A stretch of 64,000 nt of DNA from Burkholderia vietnamiensis LMG 10929. GTDB lineage: Bacteria; Pseudomonadota; Gammaproteobacteria; Burkholderiales; Burkholderiaceae. The notes under the pieces were generated by a model that ran no database searches, was not told the origin of the DNA, and saw nothing but the letters and a program-made list of their open reading frames with translations. Position numbers and translations under genes: made by a program. The stretch is from NCBI RefSeq assembly GCF_000959445.1, contig NZ_CP009631.1, positions 186,001-250,000 of the forward strand, read 5' to 3'. Shown in pieces: positions 43,933 to 52,884 of the stretch. How positions within the stretch are numbered: the first letter of the stretch is position 1; every line of letters begins with the position of its first letter.

Positions 43933-44928
43933 TTACTTCGACGCGAGTCCCATCTCCTCGCGCACCTTCGCCACGTTCTCGCGCGTCGCGAGCATGCCCG
44001 TCGTCAGCGTGAGCGGCGGCGGCGCCTTGCCCTGCGTGATCCACGCGTACATCAGCTCCGAGGTTTCCTCGCCGTGGCGCTTCGGGCTGATGATCACGGT
44101 GCCGTAGAAGCCGGTCGGCTGCGGCTTCTTGAACTCGTTCAGCGCCGACTCCGAGCCGCCGATGCCGATCCCGATCATGTTGTCGGCCTTGAAGCCGCGC
44201 CCTTCGGCCGCGCGCACCGCGCCGAGCACGGCCTCGTCGTTCAGGCCGTAGGCGACCCAGTGCTTGAACTGCGGGTTCTTGGTGAGCGCGATGTTCGCCG
44301 CGTTGAACGCGTTCTCGGTGTCGGTCTTCGCCTGCGGCGCGGCGATCACGTTGGCCTTCGGGAAGCCGGCGGCGACCAGCGCGTCGGTCGCGCCGCTCGT
44401 GCGGTCGTGCGCAGTCGGCAGCTGCTCGTAGGTGATGTCGATCGCGCCGACTTCCTTCATGTTCCAGCCGCGCTTCTTGATCTCCGCCGCGATGCCGTCG
44501 CCGACCTGCTTGCCGATGTTGTACGCGGAGATGCCCATGTGCGGCACCGATTCGATCGGCTTGCCCGCGCCGTCGACGAGGCGGTCGTCGACCGTCATCA
44601 TCTTCAGGTTGTGCGACTTCGCCTTGGCGACGATGCCCGGCCCGAGCTTCACGTCGGGCGTGCAGATGATGAAGCCCTGCGCCTTCTGCGCGGACAGGTT
44701 GTCGATCGCGCTCATCACCTTCTCGCCCGACGGCGCGCCGATCTTCACGAGCGTGAAGCCCTTGTCCTTGGCGGCGATCTCGGCGAACTTCCATTCGTCC
44801 TGGAACCACGGCTCTTCCGGCTGCTTCACGAGGAAGCCGATCTTGACCGGATCGGCCGCCTGCGCGAGCGGGCTGCCGAGCACCACCGCGGCCGCCGCGG
44901 CCAGCGTTACGAAGGTTCTGCGTTTCAT
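43933..44928 (-). CDS. araF: Arabinose periplasmic binding protein AraF
   Basis: Periplasmic receptor of 331 residues for L-arabinose (possibly also D-galactose, as for E. coli AraF). Signal peptide MKRRTFVTLAAAAAVVLGSPLAQA, then the type I sugar-binding fold with IGFLVKQPEEPWFQDEWKFA, which is nearly diagnostic for AraF, plus TVDDRLVDGAGKPIESVPHMG and GIGIGGSESALNEF. It precedes araG with a perfect hairpin between. A separate promoter in the 111 bp upstream is possible. Confidence 0.94.
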   Translation of the reverse strand: MKRRTFVTLAAAAAVVLGSPLAQAADPVKIGFLVKQPEEPWFQDEWKFAEIAAKDKGFTLVKIGAPSGEKVMSAIDNLSAQKAQGFIICTPDVKLGPGIVAKAKSHNLKMMTVDDRLVDGAGKPIESVPHMGISAYNIGKQVGDGIAAEIKKRGWNMKEVGAIDITYEQLPTAHDRTSGATDALVAAGFPKANVIAAPQAKTDTENAFNAANIALTKNPQFKHWVAYGLNDEAVLGAVRAAEGRGFKADNMIGIGIGGSESALNEFKKPQPTGFYGTVIISPKRHGEETSELMYAWITQGKAPPPLTLTTGMLATRENVAKVREEMGLASK

Positions 44929-45039
44929 GTCCAGTGTCTCCTTGTCTTCATCGAACGGGATGCAGCCGCTTGTTGGTTTCGACGCAGCGTGCGCGCGGCC
45001 GTCGCACGTGCGGTCTTTCGAATCGTTACGTCAGGCGCC

Positions 45040-45819
45040 TCAGTCGTGGTACAGCGCCGCGCGCCCGCCGTCGACGGTGATGCACGTGGCATTGATGAAC
45101 GGCGCCTCGTCGGACGCGAGGAACACGGCCGTCATCGCGACTTCGTCCGGCTGGCCGATGCGCTTCATCGGCTGCAGCGCGAGCGTCTGCGCGCGTGCCG
45201 CCGCCGGGTCGTCCTGCGCCTCCCACCAGTCGCGGGTGAGCTGCGTGTCGATGTAGCCGGGCGCGATCGCGTTCACCCGCACGTTGTGCGCCGCGTATTC
45301 GATGCCGAGCGCACGCGTGAGCCCGAGCACGCCGTGTTTCGCGACCGGGTACGGAAAGCAGCCCGGAATGATGCTGAACGCATGCGTCGACGCGATGTTC
45401 ACGATGCAGCCGCGGCCACGTTCGACCATGCCCGGCAGCGCCGCGCGGCTGCCGTGCCACACGCCGTCGAGGTCGACCGCGAAGCAGCGGCGCCAGTCGT
45501 CGTCGCTCATCGTCAGCGGATCGGCGAACACGTTGATGCCCGCGTTGTTCACCAGCACGTCGAGCGGGCCGAATTCGGCTTCGGTGCGCGCCAGCGCAGC
45601 GCGCACCGAGTCCTGGCGCGTGACGTCCGCATGCAGCGCGAGCACGCGCGCGCCGTCGACCTCGGCGGCGATCGCGGCGGCGGTGCGCTGCGCGTGCTCG
45701 ACGTCGACGTCGAGTAGCGCGACGCACGCGCCCTCGCGCGCGAAGGCATGCGCGATCGCCGCGCCGATGCCGCGCGCAGCTCCCGTCACCGCGGCGACCT
45801 TGCCGGCCAGCCGCGCCAT
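45040..45819 (-). CDS. SDR-family oxidoreductase (second copy in cluster)
   Basis: A 259-residue short-chain dehydrogenase: GAARGIG (residues 13-19), VNNAGIN, NIASTHAFS serine and YPVAK with the catalytic Tyr/Lys; ends TCITVDGGRAALYHD. It overlaps the dgoA stop with an ATGA junction, so it is tightly coupled to the 2-keto-3-deoxy acid genes. It may be an alternative sugar or sugar-acid dehydrogenase (for example D-galactose or L-fucose type). It differs clearly from the dehydrogenase at 40.4 kb, so the two are not a recent duplicate. Confidence 0.85.
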   Translation of the reverse strand: MARLAGKVAAVTGAARGIGAAIAHAFAREGACVALLDVDVEHAQRTAAAIAAEVDGARVLALHADVTRQDSVRAALARTEAEFGPLDVLVNNAGINVFADPLTMSDDDWRRCFAVDLDGVWHGSRAALPGMVERGRGCIVNIASTHAFSIIPGCFPYPVAKHGVLGLTRALGIEYAAHNVRVNAIAPGYIDTQLTRDWWEAQDDPAAARAQTLALQPMKRIGQPDEVAMTAVFLASDEAPFINATCITVDGGRAALYHD

Positions 45820-46496
45820 CACGTGGCTCCGCCGCGCGCCGCGCGCAGGCCGGCCTGGAACGCGCGCGCGTTCGCGGCCGTCGCGTCCGCCGTCTGGCCC
45901 GGCCGATACAGCGCCGAGCCGAGCCCGAAGCCGTTCGCGCCGGCCGCCAGGAACGGCTGCATGTTGTCCGGCGTGACGCCGCCGACCGGAATCAGCGGCA
46001 CCGCGCGGTCGATCACCGCGCGCCACGCCTTCACGACCGGCACGCCGAGCTGCTCGGCCGGGAACATCTTCAATACGTCGGCGCCGTTCGCGAGCGCGGC
46101 GAACGCCTCGGTCGGCGTCGCGACGCCCGGCGCGCTGGCGAGGTCCAGCTCGCGCGCGCGGCGGATCACGGCGGCGTCCGAGTGCGGCATCACGATCAGC
46201 GCGCCGCCCGCGTCGCGCACGCGCTCGACGAATTCGGCGCGCAGCACGGTGCCTGCGCCGACGATCATGTCGTCGGGCAACGCGCGGCGCAGCGCGGCGA
46301 TGCTGGCGAACGGTTCGGGTGAATTGAGCGGCACCTCGACGATCCGGAAGCCGGCTTCATGCAGCGCGAGCCCGTGATCGACGGCTTCCGCGGGCGTGAT
46401 GCCGCGCATGATGGCGATCAGCGGACACGCGTCGAACGCACGCATCAAGGCGGGGTGCGGCGTGTACGGTGCGGGCAGCGTGAGGTCGGACGGCAT
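45819..46496 (-). CDS. dgoA: 2-dehydro-3-deoxy-6-phosphogalactonate aldolase
   Basis: Cleaves KDPGal to pyruvate and glyceraldehyde-3-phosphate. The 225-residue protein is a KDPG/KDPGal class I aldolase: LIAIMRGITPAEAV, IVEVPLNSPEPFASI (the catalytic Glu, with NSPEP typical of DgoA rather than the RTPAG of Eda), GAGTVL, and LKMFPAEQLG with the Schiff-base lysine. The ATG at 46496 has GAGGAA 6 nt upstream. It follows dgoK by 13 bp. Compare the KDPG-type eda at 8.7 kb. Confidence 0.93.
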   Translation of the reverse strand: MPSDLTLPAPYTPHPALMRAFDACPLIAIMRGITPAEAVDHGLALHEAGFRIVEVPLNSPEPFASIAALRRALPDDMIVGAGTVLRAEFVERVRDAGGALIVMPHSDAAVIRRARELDLASAPGVATPTEAFAALANGADVLKMFPAEQLGVPVVKAWRAVIDRAVPLIPVGGVTPDNMQPFLAAGANGFGLGSALYRPGQTADATAANARAFQAGLRAARGGAT

Positions 46497-46509
46497 GGAC
46501 GGTTCCTCT

Positions 46510-47535
46510 TCAATCGGTTCGTTGGTCGGCGCACGCGTGCTCGCCGTCGGCGCGCACCAGCCCGGCGCGCGCGGCGATCCACCACAGGCCGCGTTCGGTC
46601 GCCTGCGCGACGACGCGCGCATGGGTGCAGCCGAACCCGCGCAGCGCATCGACGTAGCGGGCGCACAAGCCGTCGTCGCCGATCAGCAGCAGCGGCTGGT
46701 TCGCGAGCGCGACGCCGCGCTCGGCGAGCATCGCGTCGAGCGCATTCAGTTCATGGCCGATCAACAGGCCGGACAGGTAATCGCCCTGCGCATCGGGCGC
46801 AAGCCGCCCGGTCAGGCCGAGCGTGCGCGTGCTGAAGACGGTCGCGAGCAGCCCCGTGTGCGCCGCGCCGCGCGCGACCGCGACGCCGCGCTCGAACGCC
46901 GCGCGGTCGGGCGACGCGCTCGCGCGCATCGTGCGGCCGAGGATCGTGTGATCGCGCAGCGCCGCGTACAGCTCGCCGGTCATGAAGGTCTGGAAGCGCT
47001 CGATCAGCCCGTCCTTCACCCACGCCCACTTCGCATGCGTGCCCGGCAGCCCGATCAGTAGGCCTGAACGATCGGCATCAAGCAATGGATCGTTCGCGAG
47101 TGCGCCGAAGATCTGGGTTTCCTCGCCGCGCATCACGTCCGGCAGTTCGCCCGTCGCGATCACGCCCGGCACGATCGCCACCGTCGTGCCGCGCGCGGTG
47201 CTCACCGTGACGAGGCCGGCGACGAGCGCATCGGCGCCGGCCGGCACCGCGACGTACGGCGCCTCGCGCCAGCCCTGCGCGCTGCCGACCATCCCGGCGG
47301 CCAGCACCGGCACGCCGGGCGCGCGGTCGAGCCAGTCGCCGCACGCCTCTTCGAACACGTCGTCGAACGCACGCGCGCCGTCGGCGGGCACGTGCATCAC
47401 GCCTGCCGCGCGGCTGCGCGTGTCGATGAGCGCGCCGTGCGCGTCGAACAGATAGGCGCGCAGCGACGTCGTGCCCCAGTCGAGCGCGATCAGCGACGGT
47501 GCGGAGTCCGGAGCGGTCCCGGTCGAATTGGTCAT
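46510..47535 (-). CDS. dgoK: 2-dehydro-3-deoxygalactonokinase
   Basis: Phosphorylates 2-keto-3-deoxygalactonate ahead of DgoA. The 341 residues carry the DgoK start LIALDWGTTSLRAYLFD (ATP-phosphate loop), GMVGSAQGWREAPYV, GEETQIFGAL and GLPGTHAKWAWV, all family marks. Its ATG overlaps the iclR TGA (ATGA at 47532-47535), so regulator and enzymes share one message. A galactonate dehydratase is not present in the window. Confidence 0.94.
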   Translation of the reverse strand: MTNSTGTAPDSAPSLIALDWGTTSLRAYLFDAHGALIDTRSRAAGVMHVPADGARAFDDVFEEACGDWLDRAPGVPVLAAGMVGSAQGWREAPYVAVPAGADALVAGLVTVSTARGTTVAIVPGVIATGELPDVMRGEETQIFGALANDPLLDADRSGLLIGLPGTHAKWAWVKDGLIERFQTFMTGELYAALRDHTILGRTMRASASPDRAAFERGVAVARGAAHTGLLATVFSTRTLGLTGRLAPDAQGDYLSGLLIGHELNALDAMLAERGVALANQPLLLIGDDGLCARYVDALRGFGCTHARVVAQATERGLWWIAARAGLVRADGEHACADQRTD

Positions 47536-48431
47536 CGTTTGATCCTGCGGGTACCCTGCGGCGGGCTCCAGCCCAGCTCCGCGGAAATGGCTCGCGCTTC
47601 GCGCTGCACGAGCGGAATCAGTTCGTCCATCCGGTCGTGCGGCATGTACGGAATCGTGCTGGCAACCGACACGGCGGCGACGATCGCGCCCGATGCATCG
47701 CGGATCGGCGCGGCCACGCAGCGGATCGACGCCTCGTTTTCCTCGAGGTCGAACGTGTAGCCGCCGGCCGCGTAGTGCGCCATGCGCTGCAGGAACGCGC
47801 TCGTCTCCGGCCGGTTGTCCGGCTTGAAATTCACGCCGGCCAGCGCGCGCCGCGCGGCTTCGAACAGCGAGCGCCACAGGTCCGGGTCGAGGTCGAGCAT
47901 CATCGCCTTGCCGATGCCGGTCGACGCGAGCGGCATCCGGTGGCCGACGCGCGAACGCATTTCCAGCCCGCGCGTGCCGGGGATCTTGTCGATGTACAGC
48001 ACGTCGTCGCCGTCGCGCACGCCGAGATGGATCGTGTCGAGCGTCGCTTCGGCGAGCGCTTCGAGATGCGGGCGCGCGACCGCCGTCAGCGGCATCTGCT
48101 CGAGGGCGATCGTGCCGAGCTCGATCAGCTTCGGCCCGAGCAGATAGCCGCCCTGCACCTGACGCAGGTAGCGCGCCTGCACGAGGCTGCTGACGAGACG
48201 GTGCGTCGTGCTGCGCGTCGTGCCGAGCGCGGCGCCGATCGAACGCATGTCGCGCGCGCCGTTCGCGATCGCTTCGAGGATCGCGAGGCCGCGCAGCAGC
48301 GTCTGCGTGCCGGCCTGCTGCGCGGCGAGGTCGAGCGGCGTGCTGGTCGCGCCGATGCTGTCGGTCAGCGGCGCATCGTCCGGCGTCGCGCGCCGGGCGT
48401 CGAGAGCAAGGGTGTCGGGCATGTTGGTCAT
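47532..48431 (-). CDS. IclR-family transcriptional regulator of the sugar cluster
   Basis: A 299-residue regulator: N-terminal winged helix (about residues 40-105; LLRGLAILEAIANGARDMR, TTRSTTHRLVSSLVQ) and a C-terminal IclR effector domain (STGIGKAMM, GYTFDLEENEASIRCVAAPI). The first 40 residues are an unconserved lead. Two starts, 48431 and 48422, are possible. It is the promoter-proximal gene of the dgoK-dgoA-SDR unit, joined by ATGA, so it is probably autoregulated along with them. Confidence 0.92.
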   Translation of the reverse strand: MTNMPDTLALDARRATPDDAPLTDSIGATSTPLDLAAQQAGTQTLLRGLAILEAIANGARDMRSIGAALGTTRSTTHRLVSSLVQARYLRQVQGGYLLGPKLIELGTIALEQMPLTAVARPHLEALAEATLDTIHLGVRDGDDVLYIDKIPGTRGLEMRSRVGHRMPLASTGIGKAMMLDLDPDLWRSLFEAARRALAGVNFKPDNRPETSAFLQRMAHYAAGGYTFDLEENEASIRCVAAPIRDASGAIVAAVSVASTIPYMPHDRMDELIPLVQREARAISAELGWSPPQGTRRIKR

Positions 48432-48613
48432 GGAACGGGCTTCGTCAACGGAATCGGTGAAGCCGCCGTCGCGACGCGCAAGCGAGCGCGGGCGTCGCGG
48501 CGACGCGGCGGTCGATGCACCGAGGAAAGCGCCCGGCGAAGGTCATGGAAGGTGTCTCCGTATGCGTCGGGCGCCGCGCGGTGCGTGGGTCCGAAGCTGT
48601 CGATGTGCTTCGG

Positions 48614-48642
48614 ATTGTAGGAGCGCACGCACTCGTCTCCAA
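48614..48642 (-). promoter_or_regulatory. Candidate sigma-70 promoter of the iclR-dgoK-dgoA unit
   Basis: On the minus strand, TTGGAG (48637-48642) is 17 bp from TACAAT (48614-48619), about 180 bp upstream of iclR. It is the best match in the 333-bp gap (48432-48764), which otherwise holds only a terminator for the EF-hand gene. Confidence 0.55.
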
Positions 48643-48707
48643 TATTTGAATGCGTTGTCCAGATAATGAGAAGTACGCGCCGCCGTGCTGCCGGCGGCGC
48701 GATGCGC

Positions 48708-48746
48708 ACGGGGGCGGAGCCCGCGCACCGCAGGCTCCGCCCCCGT
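48708..48746 (-). terminator. Hairpin after the EF-hand gene
   Basis: ACGGGGGCGGAGCC and GGCTCCGCCCCCGT (14 bp, perfect) flank a GC-rich loop, 19 bp past the EF-hand stop. No long T-run follows on the minus strand. Confidence 0.7.
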
Positions 48747-48764
48747 TATTCGCCTGCGCCGCGC

Positions 48765-49163
48765 TTACTGCTGGCTCGTGCTGCGCGCCTGCATGTAGCG
48801 CTGCACGTCGGCGAACGACACGCGGCCGCTGCCGCTCGAATCGATCTGCCGGAAGTGGTTCGCGACGTAGCCGAGGCCGGCCGCGCGCGCCTGCGCTTCG
48901 GTGATCGAACCGTTGTTCTGCGTGTCGGCCGCGCCGAACTGCCGCGCGAGCTTGCGCACGACCTGCGCGTGCAGCGCGGCGCCGGTGGTCTGCGTGCCGG
49001 CGGTCGGCTTGCGCGCGGCCGGCGGCACGTACGGATCGCCGAGCTGCGCCTGGCGGGCCCGCGCGGGCGCGGCGGCCTCGCCGGCCTGCGCGAATGCGGC
49101 AGCGGTTGCTGACGCCGCCGCGCATGCGAGCGCGACGGCCACCACGAGGAAACGTTTGTTCAT
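48765..49163 (-). CDS. Exported EF-hand domain protein
   Basis: A 132-residue secreted protein with a signal peptide (MNKRFLVVAVALACAAASAT, cleavage near AFA) and two EF-hand-like loops in the C-terminal half: DTQNNGSITEAQ (position 12 is Gln rather than Glu) and DSSGSGRVSFAD. The middle is low-complexity and proline/alanine rich. The function is unknown; calcium-binding would be a reasonable guess for the second loop. It follows the carboxypeptidase-like lipoprotein by 65 bp on the same strand. Confidence 0.82.
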   Translation of the reverse strand: MNKRFLVVAVALACAAASATAAAFAQAGEAAAPARARQAQLGDPYVPPAARKPTAGTQTTGAALHAQVVRKLARQFGAADTQNNGSITEAQARAAGLGYVANHFRQIDSSGSGRVSFADVQRYMQARSTSQQ

Positions 49164-49228
49164 GTCAGGCTCCAGTCTGGAATGAGGTCGTCGACGGCCG
49201 GCGCCGTGCGCCGGCCCCGCACATCGCA

Positions 49229-50839
49229 TCAGTGCGCGGCCGCGCCGTAGAAAGTCACGAGGTCGGCTTTCTCCTGCGGACGCGACGTGTCGTCGAGATA
49301 GACCATGTGCCCGCCCTGATAGTCCTTGATCGTCAGGTTCGGTTGCGTGCCGAGCCGCGCGAGGTCGAGCTCGGTCTGATAGAACGGCGTCGCGATGTCG
49401 TGATAGCCGTTCAGCGACAGCACCTTCAGCGACGGATTCAGCGTCAGCGCGGTCGCGAGATCGGGAATCGTGTCGGGCATCGCGAGGCCGTCGTGGGTCC
49501 AGTCCCACGTCTGGATCGCGTCGCTGCTCACCGAATACGCGGACTGCGCGCTGTACTTCAGCACGTTCGGCAGGTAGCTGCCGATCGTGTCGGTGAACGG
49601 CTTCGTGATGAAGGTGCTCGACGGATCGCCGTCCGCCGCGAGCGGACTCGACGACGGCACGTTCACGCGCGCGTCGTAGCGGCCGATCAGCGTGCCCGGG
49701 ATCAGCGACACCTGGAAGCTGTTGTCGAAGAAGGTCGGCACCACGTTGAAGTCCGCGTTCCACAGCGCCTGCTTGACGCCGGTAGCATTGACCATCGTCG
49801 TGACGAGCGACGACGGCGGCGGCGTATGGCTCGCGAGATACGCGTTCACCGCGGGCGCGTAGCTGCCGGCGGTGAGCAGGCGCATCTGGTCCGCGTACTG
49901 CGGCAGGTTCGACGGGTTCGGATTGTCGAGCTGGTAGTACGCGCCGACGGTGCCGTAGGACGGCACGAAGCCCGCGCAGCTCACCGGGCTCGCGCCGTTG
50001 TTCGAGTTGCCGACATAGTCGCTCGCCATGTCGCAGTTGGTGTTGTAGTTCAGGATCGACGACTGCAGCACGATGCCGTCGAGCTTCACGCCGGCCGTCT
50101 CGAGCAGGTTCGCGAGCACGTCGGTGCGCGGCGTGCCGTACGACTCGCCGAACAGGTATTTCGGCGAAGCGTTGCGCTGGTTCACCGTGAGGTAGCGCGT
50201 GACGAAGTCGCGGAATGCGCCGGCGTCCTGATCGACGCCCCAGAACGTCTGGTTCGTGTTCGGCGCGATCGCCTCCGAGAAGCCGGTGCCGATCGCGTCG
50301 ACGAACACGAGGTCGGTGGTGTCGAGCAGGCTCTCGGCGTTGTCGACGAACGGAAAGCTCGACGTGTTCGCGTTCGGATCGCCGGTCTGAATCCGCTTCG
50401 GGCCGAACGAGCCGAGATGCAGCCACACCGATGCGGAGCCGGGGCCGCCGTTGTACAGGAACGTGACCGGACGCTTCGCGGCGGGCTGGTTGTCGGCGGT
50501 GTAGGCGACGTAGAAGAACGACGCTTCGGGCGCGCCCGTCTGCGGATTGCGGGCGACGAGGTGACCGGCGCTGGCCGTGTAGCGGATGGTCTGGCCGTTC
50601 AGCGTGATCTGGTGATGGGTGACGGCGGCCTTTTCGACCGCGGCGGATGCGTCGAGCGACGCGCTCGCGCTGGACGAATAGCTGTTCGGATCGTTGTACG
50701 GCTGGTCCGTCTGGGCGGCGGGATCGGCCGAACTGGCGGCGCCTGCTGCGGCTGACGACGTCACGTCGTCGTTGCAGGCCGTCAGAATCAGCGAAGAGAA
50801 CACGACCCCCAACAACAGCTTCGCTTTGCTCGCTGGCAT
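49229..50839 (-). CDS. Serine carboxypeptidase (peptidase S10) family lipoprotein
   Basis: A 536-residue protein of a mostly eukaryotic peptidase family. Lipoprotein signal with lipobox LTAC (Cys22), then an Ala/Ser-rich linker to about residue 60. The S10 alpha/beta-hydrolase follows: FLYNGGPGSASVWLHLGSFGP (oxyanion region), the nucleophile motif GESYG with Ser near residue 233, the catalytic Asp in SLNGYHDIATP and His in GGHMVYL. The ATG at 50839 (MPASKAKLLLG) is used. It probably acts in the periplasm or on the surface; the substrate is unknown. Confidence 0.9.
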   Translation of the reverse strand: MPASKAKLLLGVVFSSLILTACNDDVTSSAAAGAASSADPAAQTDQPYNDPNSYSSSASASLDASAAVEKAAVTHHQITLNGQTIRYTASAGHLVARNPQTGAPEASFFYVAYTADNQPAAKRPVTFLYNGGPGSASVWLHLGSFGPKRIQTGDPNANTSSFPFVDNAESLLDTTDLVFVDAIGTGFSEAIAPNTNQTFWGVDQDAGAFRDFVTRYLTVNQRNASPKYLFGESYGTPRTDVLANLLETAGVKLDGIVLQSSILNYNTNCDMASDYVGNSNNGASPVSCAGFVPSYGTVGAYYQLDNPNPSNLPQYADQMRLLTAGSYAPAVNAYLASHTPPPSSLVTTMVNATGVKQALWNADFNVVPTFFDNSFQVSLIPGTLIGRYDARVNVPSSSPLAADGDPSSTFITKPFTDTIGSYLPNVLKYSAQSAYSVSSDAIQTWDWTHDGLAMPDTIPDLATALTLNPSLKVLSLNGYHDIATPFYQTELDLARLGTQPNLTIKDYQGGHMVYLDDTSRPQEKADLVTFYGAAAH

Positions 50840-51265
50840 CGTTGCTTTCCTTCTCTCGAATGTTTTTTGTGTCGAGCAGCCCGGTAAGCCGCCCCCCGCC
50901 TCGCTTGCGGCCGATGAGCCGAGGCGCTGGCCAATATACGCGAGCGTTCCGGCTTTGAAAAATTTGGAAATATTCGCCTGAAGTTCGGTGCGGCGCACAC
51001 CTTTCATCAACGCTTCGATTACCGAACTGTCCGATTTCGTGCAGCTTTCAACGGCGTTCGCGCTGCGGACAAACTAGGAGAGGCGCACGGATTGCGTGCG
51101 ACGCCCGCAACGAACGTCGCGGTGCGGAGGAGATTGCTCGGAAAAGCGAAATAGACGGATTCGTCTAACGGATTGCGCCCGGCCTACCGGCGGCCTGCTT
51201 GCGCTGCGCCGCAGCATCGGCGCATGAACGCCATGAGCGGCGCTGCGGCGGCGCGAGCGCGCCGC
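50840..51265. other. Gene-free region between mtgA and the carboxypeptidase gene
   Basis: 426 bases without a convincing gene. The part next to 50839 is likely the promoter and 5' leader of the carboxypeptidase gene. It contains one notable element, the 16-bp palindrome at 51153-51168, and a GC hairpin near the mtgA stop. The short reading frames here have no ribosome site or conserved features. Confidence 0.6.
51153..51168. promoter_or_regulatory. Orphan TetR-like palindrome
   Basis: TAGACG-GATT-CGTCTA is a perfect inverted repeat with the AGACG/CGTCT arms common to TetR-type operators. It lies 314 bp upstream of the carboxypeptidase start and 98 bp past the mtgA stop. No TetR gene is in the window. 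Confidence 0.4.
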
Positions 51266-52003
51266 TTACTGCGATTGCGGCAGCTCGGCCGCGCCCATCC
51301 GGCGCGCGATGATTGCGGCGCGCTGCGCCTGATAGGCCGAGCCGCGATGCGCGTCGAACCAGCGCGGCTTCGGCAGCATCACCGCGAGGCGCGCCGACTG
51401 CCACGCGCCGAGCCGGCTCGCGGGGATCCGGTAGTAGTAACGGGCGGCGGCCTCGGCGCCGTAGACGCCGCGGCCCCATTCGACCGAATTCAGGTAGATC
51501 TCGAAGATGCGCTCCTTGTCGAGCACCGTTTCGAGCATCCACGTGATGATCAGCTCCTGCCCCTTGCGGATGTAGCTCTTCTCGCGCGACAGGAACAGAT
51601 TGCGCGCGAGCTGCTGCGTGATCGTCGAGCCGCCGGCGACGATGTGGCCGCGCGCCTTGTTCTTCTCCCACGCCTGCAGGATCGCGTCGACGTCGTAACC
51701 GTTGTTGGTCGCGAAGGTCGCGTCCTCCGATGCGATCAGTGCGCGCTTCAGGTTGCGCGAGATCTGGTCGTACGGCACCCATTGATGCTGGATCTGCGCA
51801 GGCGGCTTGTCGTGCGACAGCCACCATGCGTCGGTGCGCATGAACGCGGTCGAACCGGGGTTGATGAACGACCACAGCGCGATCTGCACCAGATAGAACA
51901 GCTGCGTCGCGAGCCACGCGCCGGCGAATACCGAGCCCGCATAGACGATCCAGCGGGCCAGGCCCACCGTGCGCGTGCGCTGCGTACCGCTTGCCGCCAC
52001 CAT
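51266..52003 (-). CDS. mtgA: Monofunctional biosynthetic peptidoglycan transglycosylase
   Basis: Polymerises lipid II glycan strands. One N-terminal membrane helix (about residues 18-44), then the GT51 domain with the catalytic Glu in [33 protein letters not shown], and [13 protein letters not shown]. The 245-residue length suits MtgA. It starts 14 bp after the aroE stop; the aroE-mtgA order is conserved in beta-proteobacteria. Confidence 0.95.
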   Translation of the reverse strand: MVAASGTQRTRTVGLARWIVYAGSVFAGAWLATQLFYLVQIALWSFINPGSTAFMRTDAWWLSHDKPPAQIQHQWVPYDQISRNLKRALIASEDATFATNNGYDVDAILQAWEKNKARGHIVAGGSTITQQLARNLFLSREKSYIRKGQELIITWMLETVLDKERIFEIYLNSVEWGRGVYGAEAAARYYYRIPASRLGAWQSARLAVMLPKPRWFDAHRGSAYQAQRAAIIARRMGAAELPQSQ

Positions 52004-52017
52004 CTGCCGCGCCCCGT

Positions 52018-52884
52018 TCAGCCCGCCGCGAGCGCCTGGCGCAGCGCGGCCAGCACCGGCGCGCCGTCCGGCCGCACGCCGCGCCAGATGTAGAACGATT
52101 CGGCGGCCTGCTCGACCAGCATCCCGAGCCCGTCGGCCGTGCGCGCGCCGAGCGACGCCGCGTGCTGCATGAACACCGTCGGCTGCGCGCCGTACATCAT
52201 GTCGTACGCGAGCGTGTGCGGCCCGAACGCGGCCGGGTCGCACGCCGGCAGCGCCGCGTCGAGGCTGCCGGCCGTCGCGTTGACGATCACGTCGTACGGT
52301 TCGGCGCGCACGACGTCCGGCCCGCCGCCCGACAGCACGCAGCCCGCGTCGTGCGCGGCCTGCGCGAACTGGCCGACCAGCGCCTCGGCCTTGCTCGCGG
52401 TGCGATTGACGATCGTGATCGACAGCGGCGCGCGCTCGAGCAGCGGCAGCACGACGCCGCGCGCGGCGCCGCCGGCGCCCAGCAGCAGGATGCGCGCGCC
52501 GGCGAGCGACACGCCGAGATTCGACTCGATGTCGCGCACGAGGCCGACGCCGTCGGTGTTGTCGCCGAAAATCCGGCCATCGGCATCGATGCGCAGCGTG
52601 TTCACGGCGCCCGCGGCTGCCGCGCGCGGCGACAGCGTGTCGGCGAGCGCATGCGCGTCGAGCTTGAACGGCACCGTCACGTTCGCGCCGCGGCCGCCTT
52701 CGGCGACGAACGCGCGCACCGCCGCCTCGAAGCCGTCGACCGGCGCGAGCCGGTGTTCGTAGACGAGCGCCTGGCCCGTCTGCGCGGCGAACTGCGCGTG
52801 GATGAACGGCGACTTGCTGTGCGCCACCGGGTTGCCGAACACCACGTAGCGGTCTGCCCCGCTCGTCGACGCCGTCGCGCTCAT
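52018..52884 (-). CDS. aroE: Shikimate dehydrogenase
   Basis: NADPH-dependent reduction of 3-dehydroshikimate, fourth step to chorismate. The 288 residues have [16 protein letters not shown] at the start, NVTVPFK with the catalytic Lys, GDNTDGVG, and the dinucleotide site GAGGAARGV. The start ATG overlaps the TGA of the exoribonuclease gene (ATGA at 52881-52884), so these are coupled. aroQ, another shikimate gene, is at 58.7 kb but is not linked. Confidence 0.96.
   Translation of the reverse strand: MSATASTSGADRYVVFGNPVAHSKSPFIHAQFAAQTGQALVYEHRLAPVDGFEAAVRAFVAEGGRGANVTVPFKLDAHALADTLSPRAAAAGAVNTLRIDADGRIFGDNTDGVGLVRDIESNLGVSLAGARILLLGAGGAARGVVLPLLERAPLSITIVNRTASKAEALVGQFAQAAHDAGCVLSGGGPDVVRAEPYDVIVNATAGSLDAALPACDPAAFGPHTLAYDMMYGAQPTVFMQHAASLGARTADGLGMLVEQAAESFYIWRGVRPDGAPVLAALRQALAAG

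Noticed and set aside
45040..45819. Two dehydrogenases at 40.4 and 45.0 kb as a recent duplication
   Set aside because: They share only the generic SDR motifs; N-terminal, active-site and C-terminal segments differ too much.
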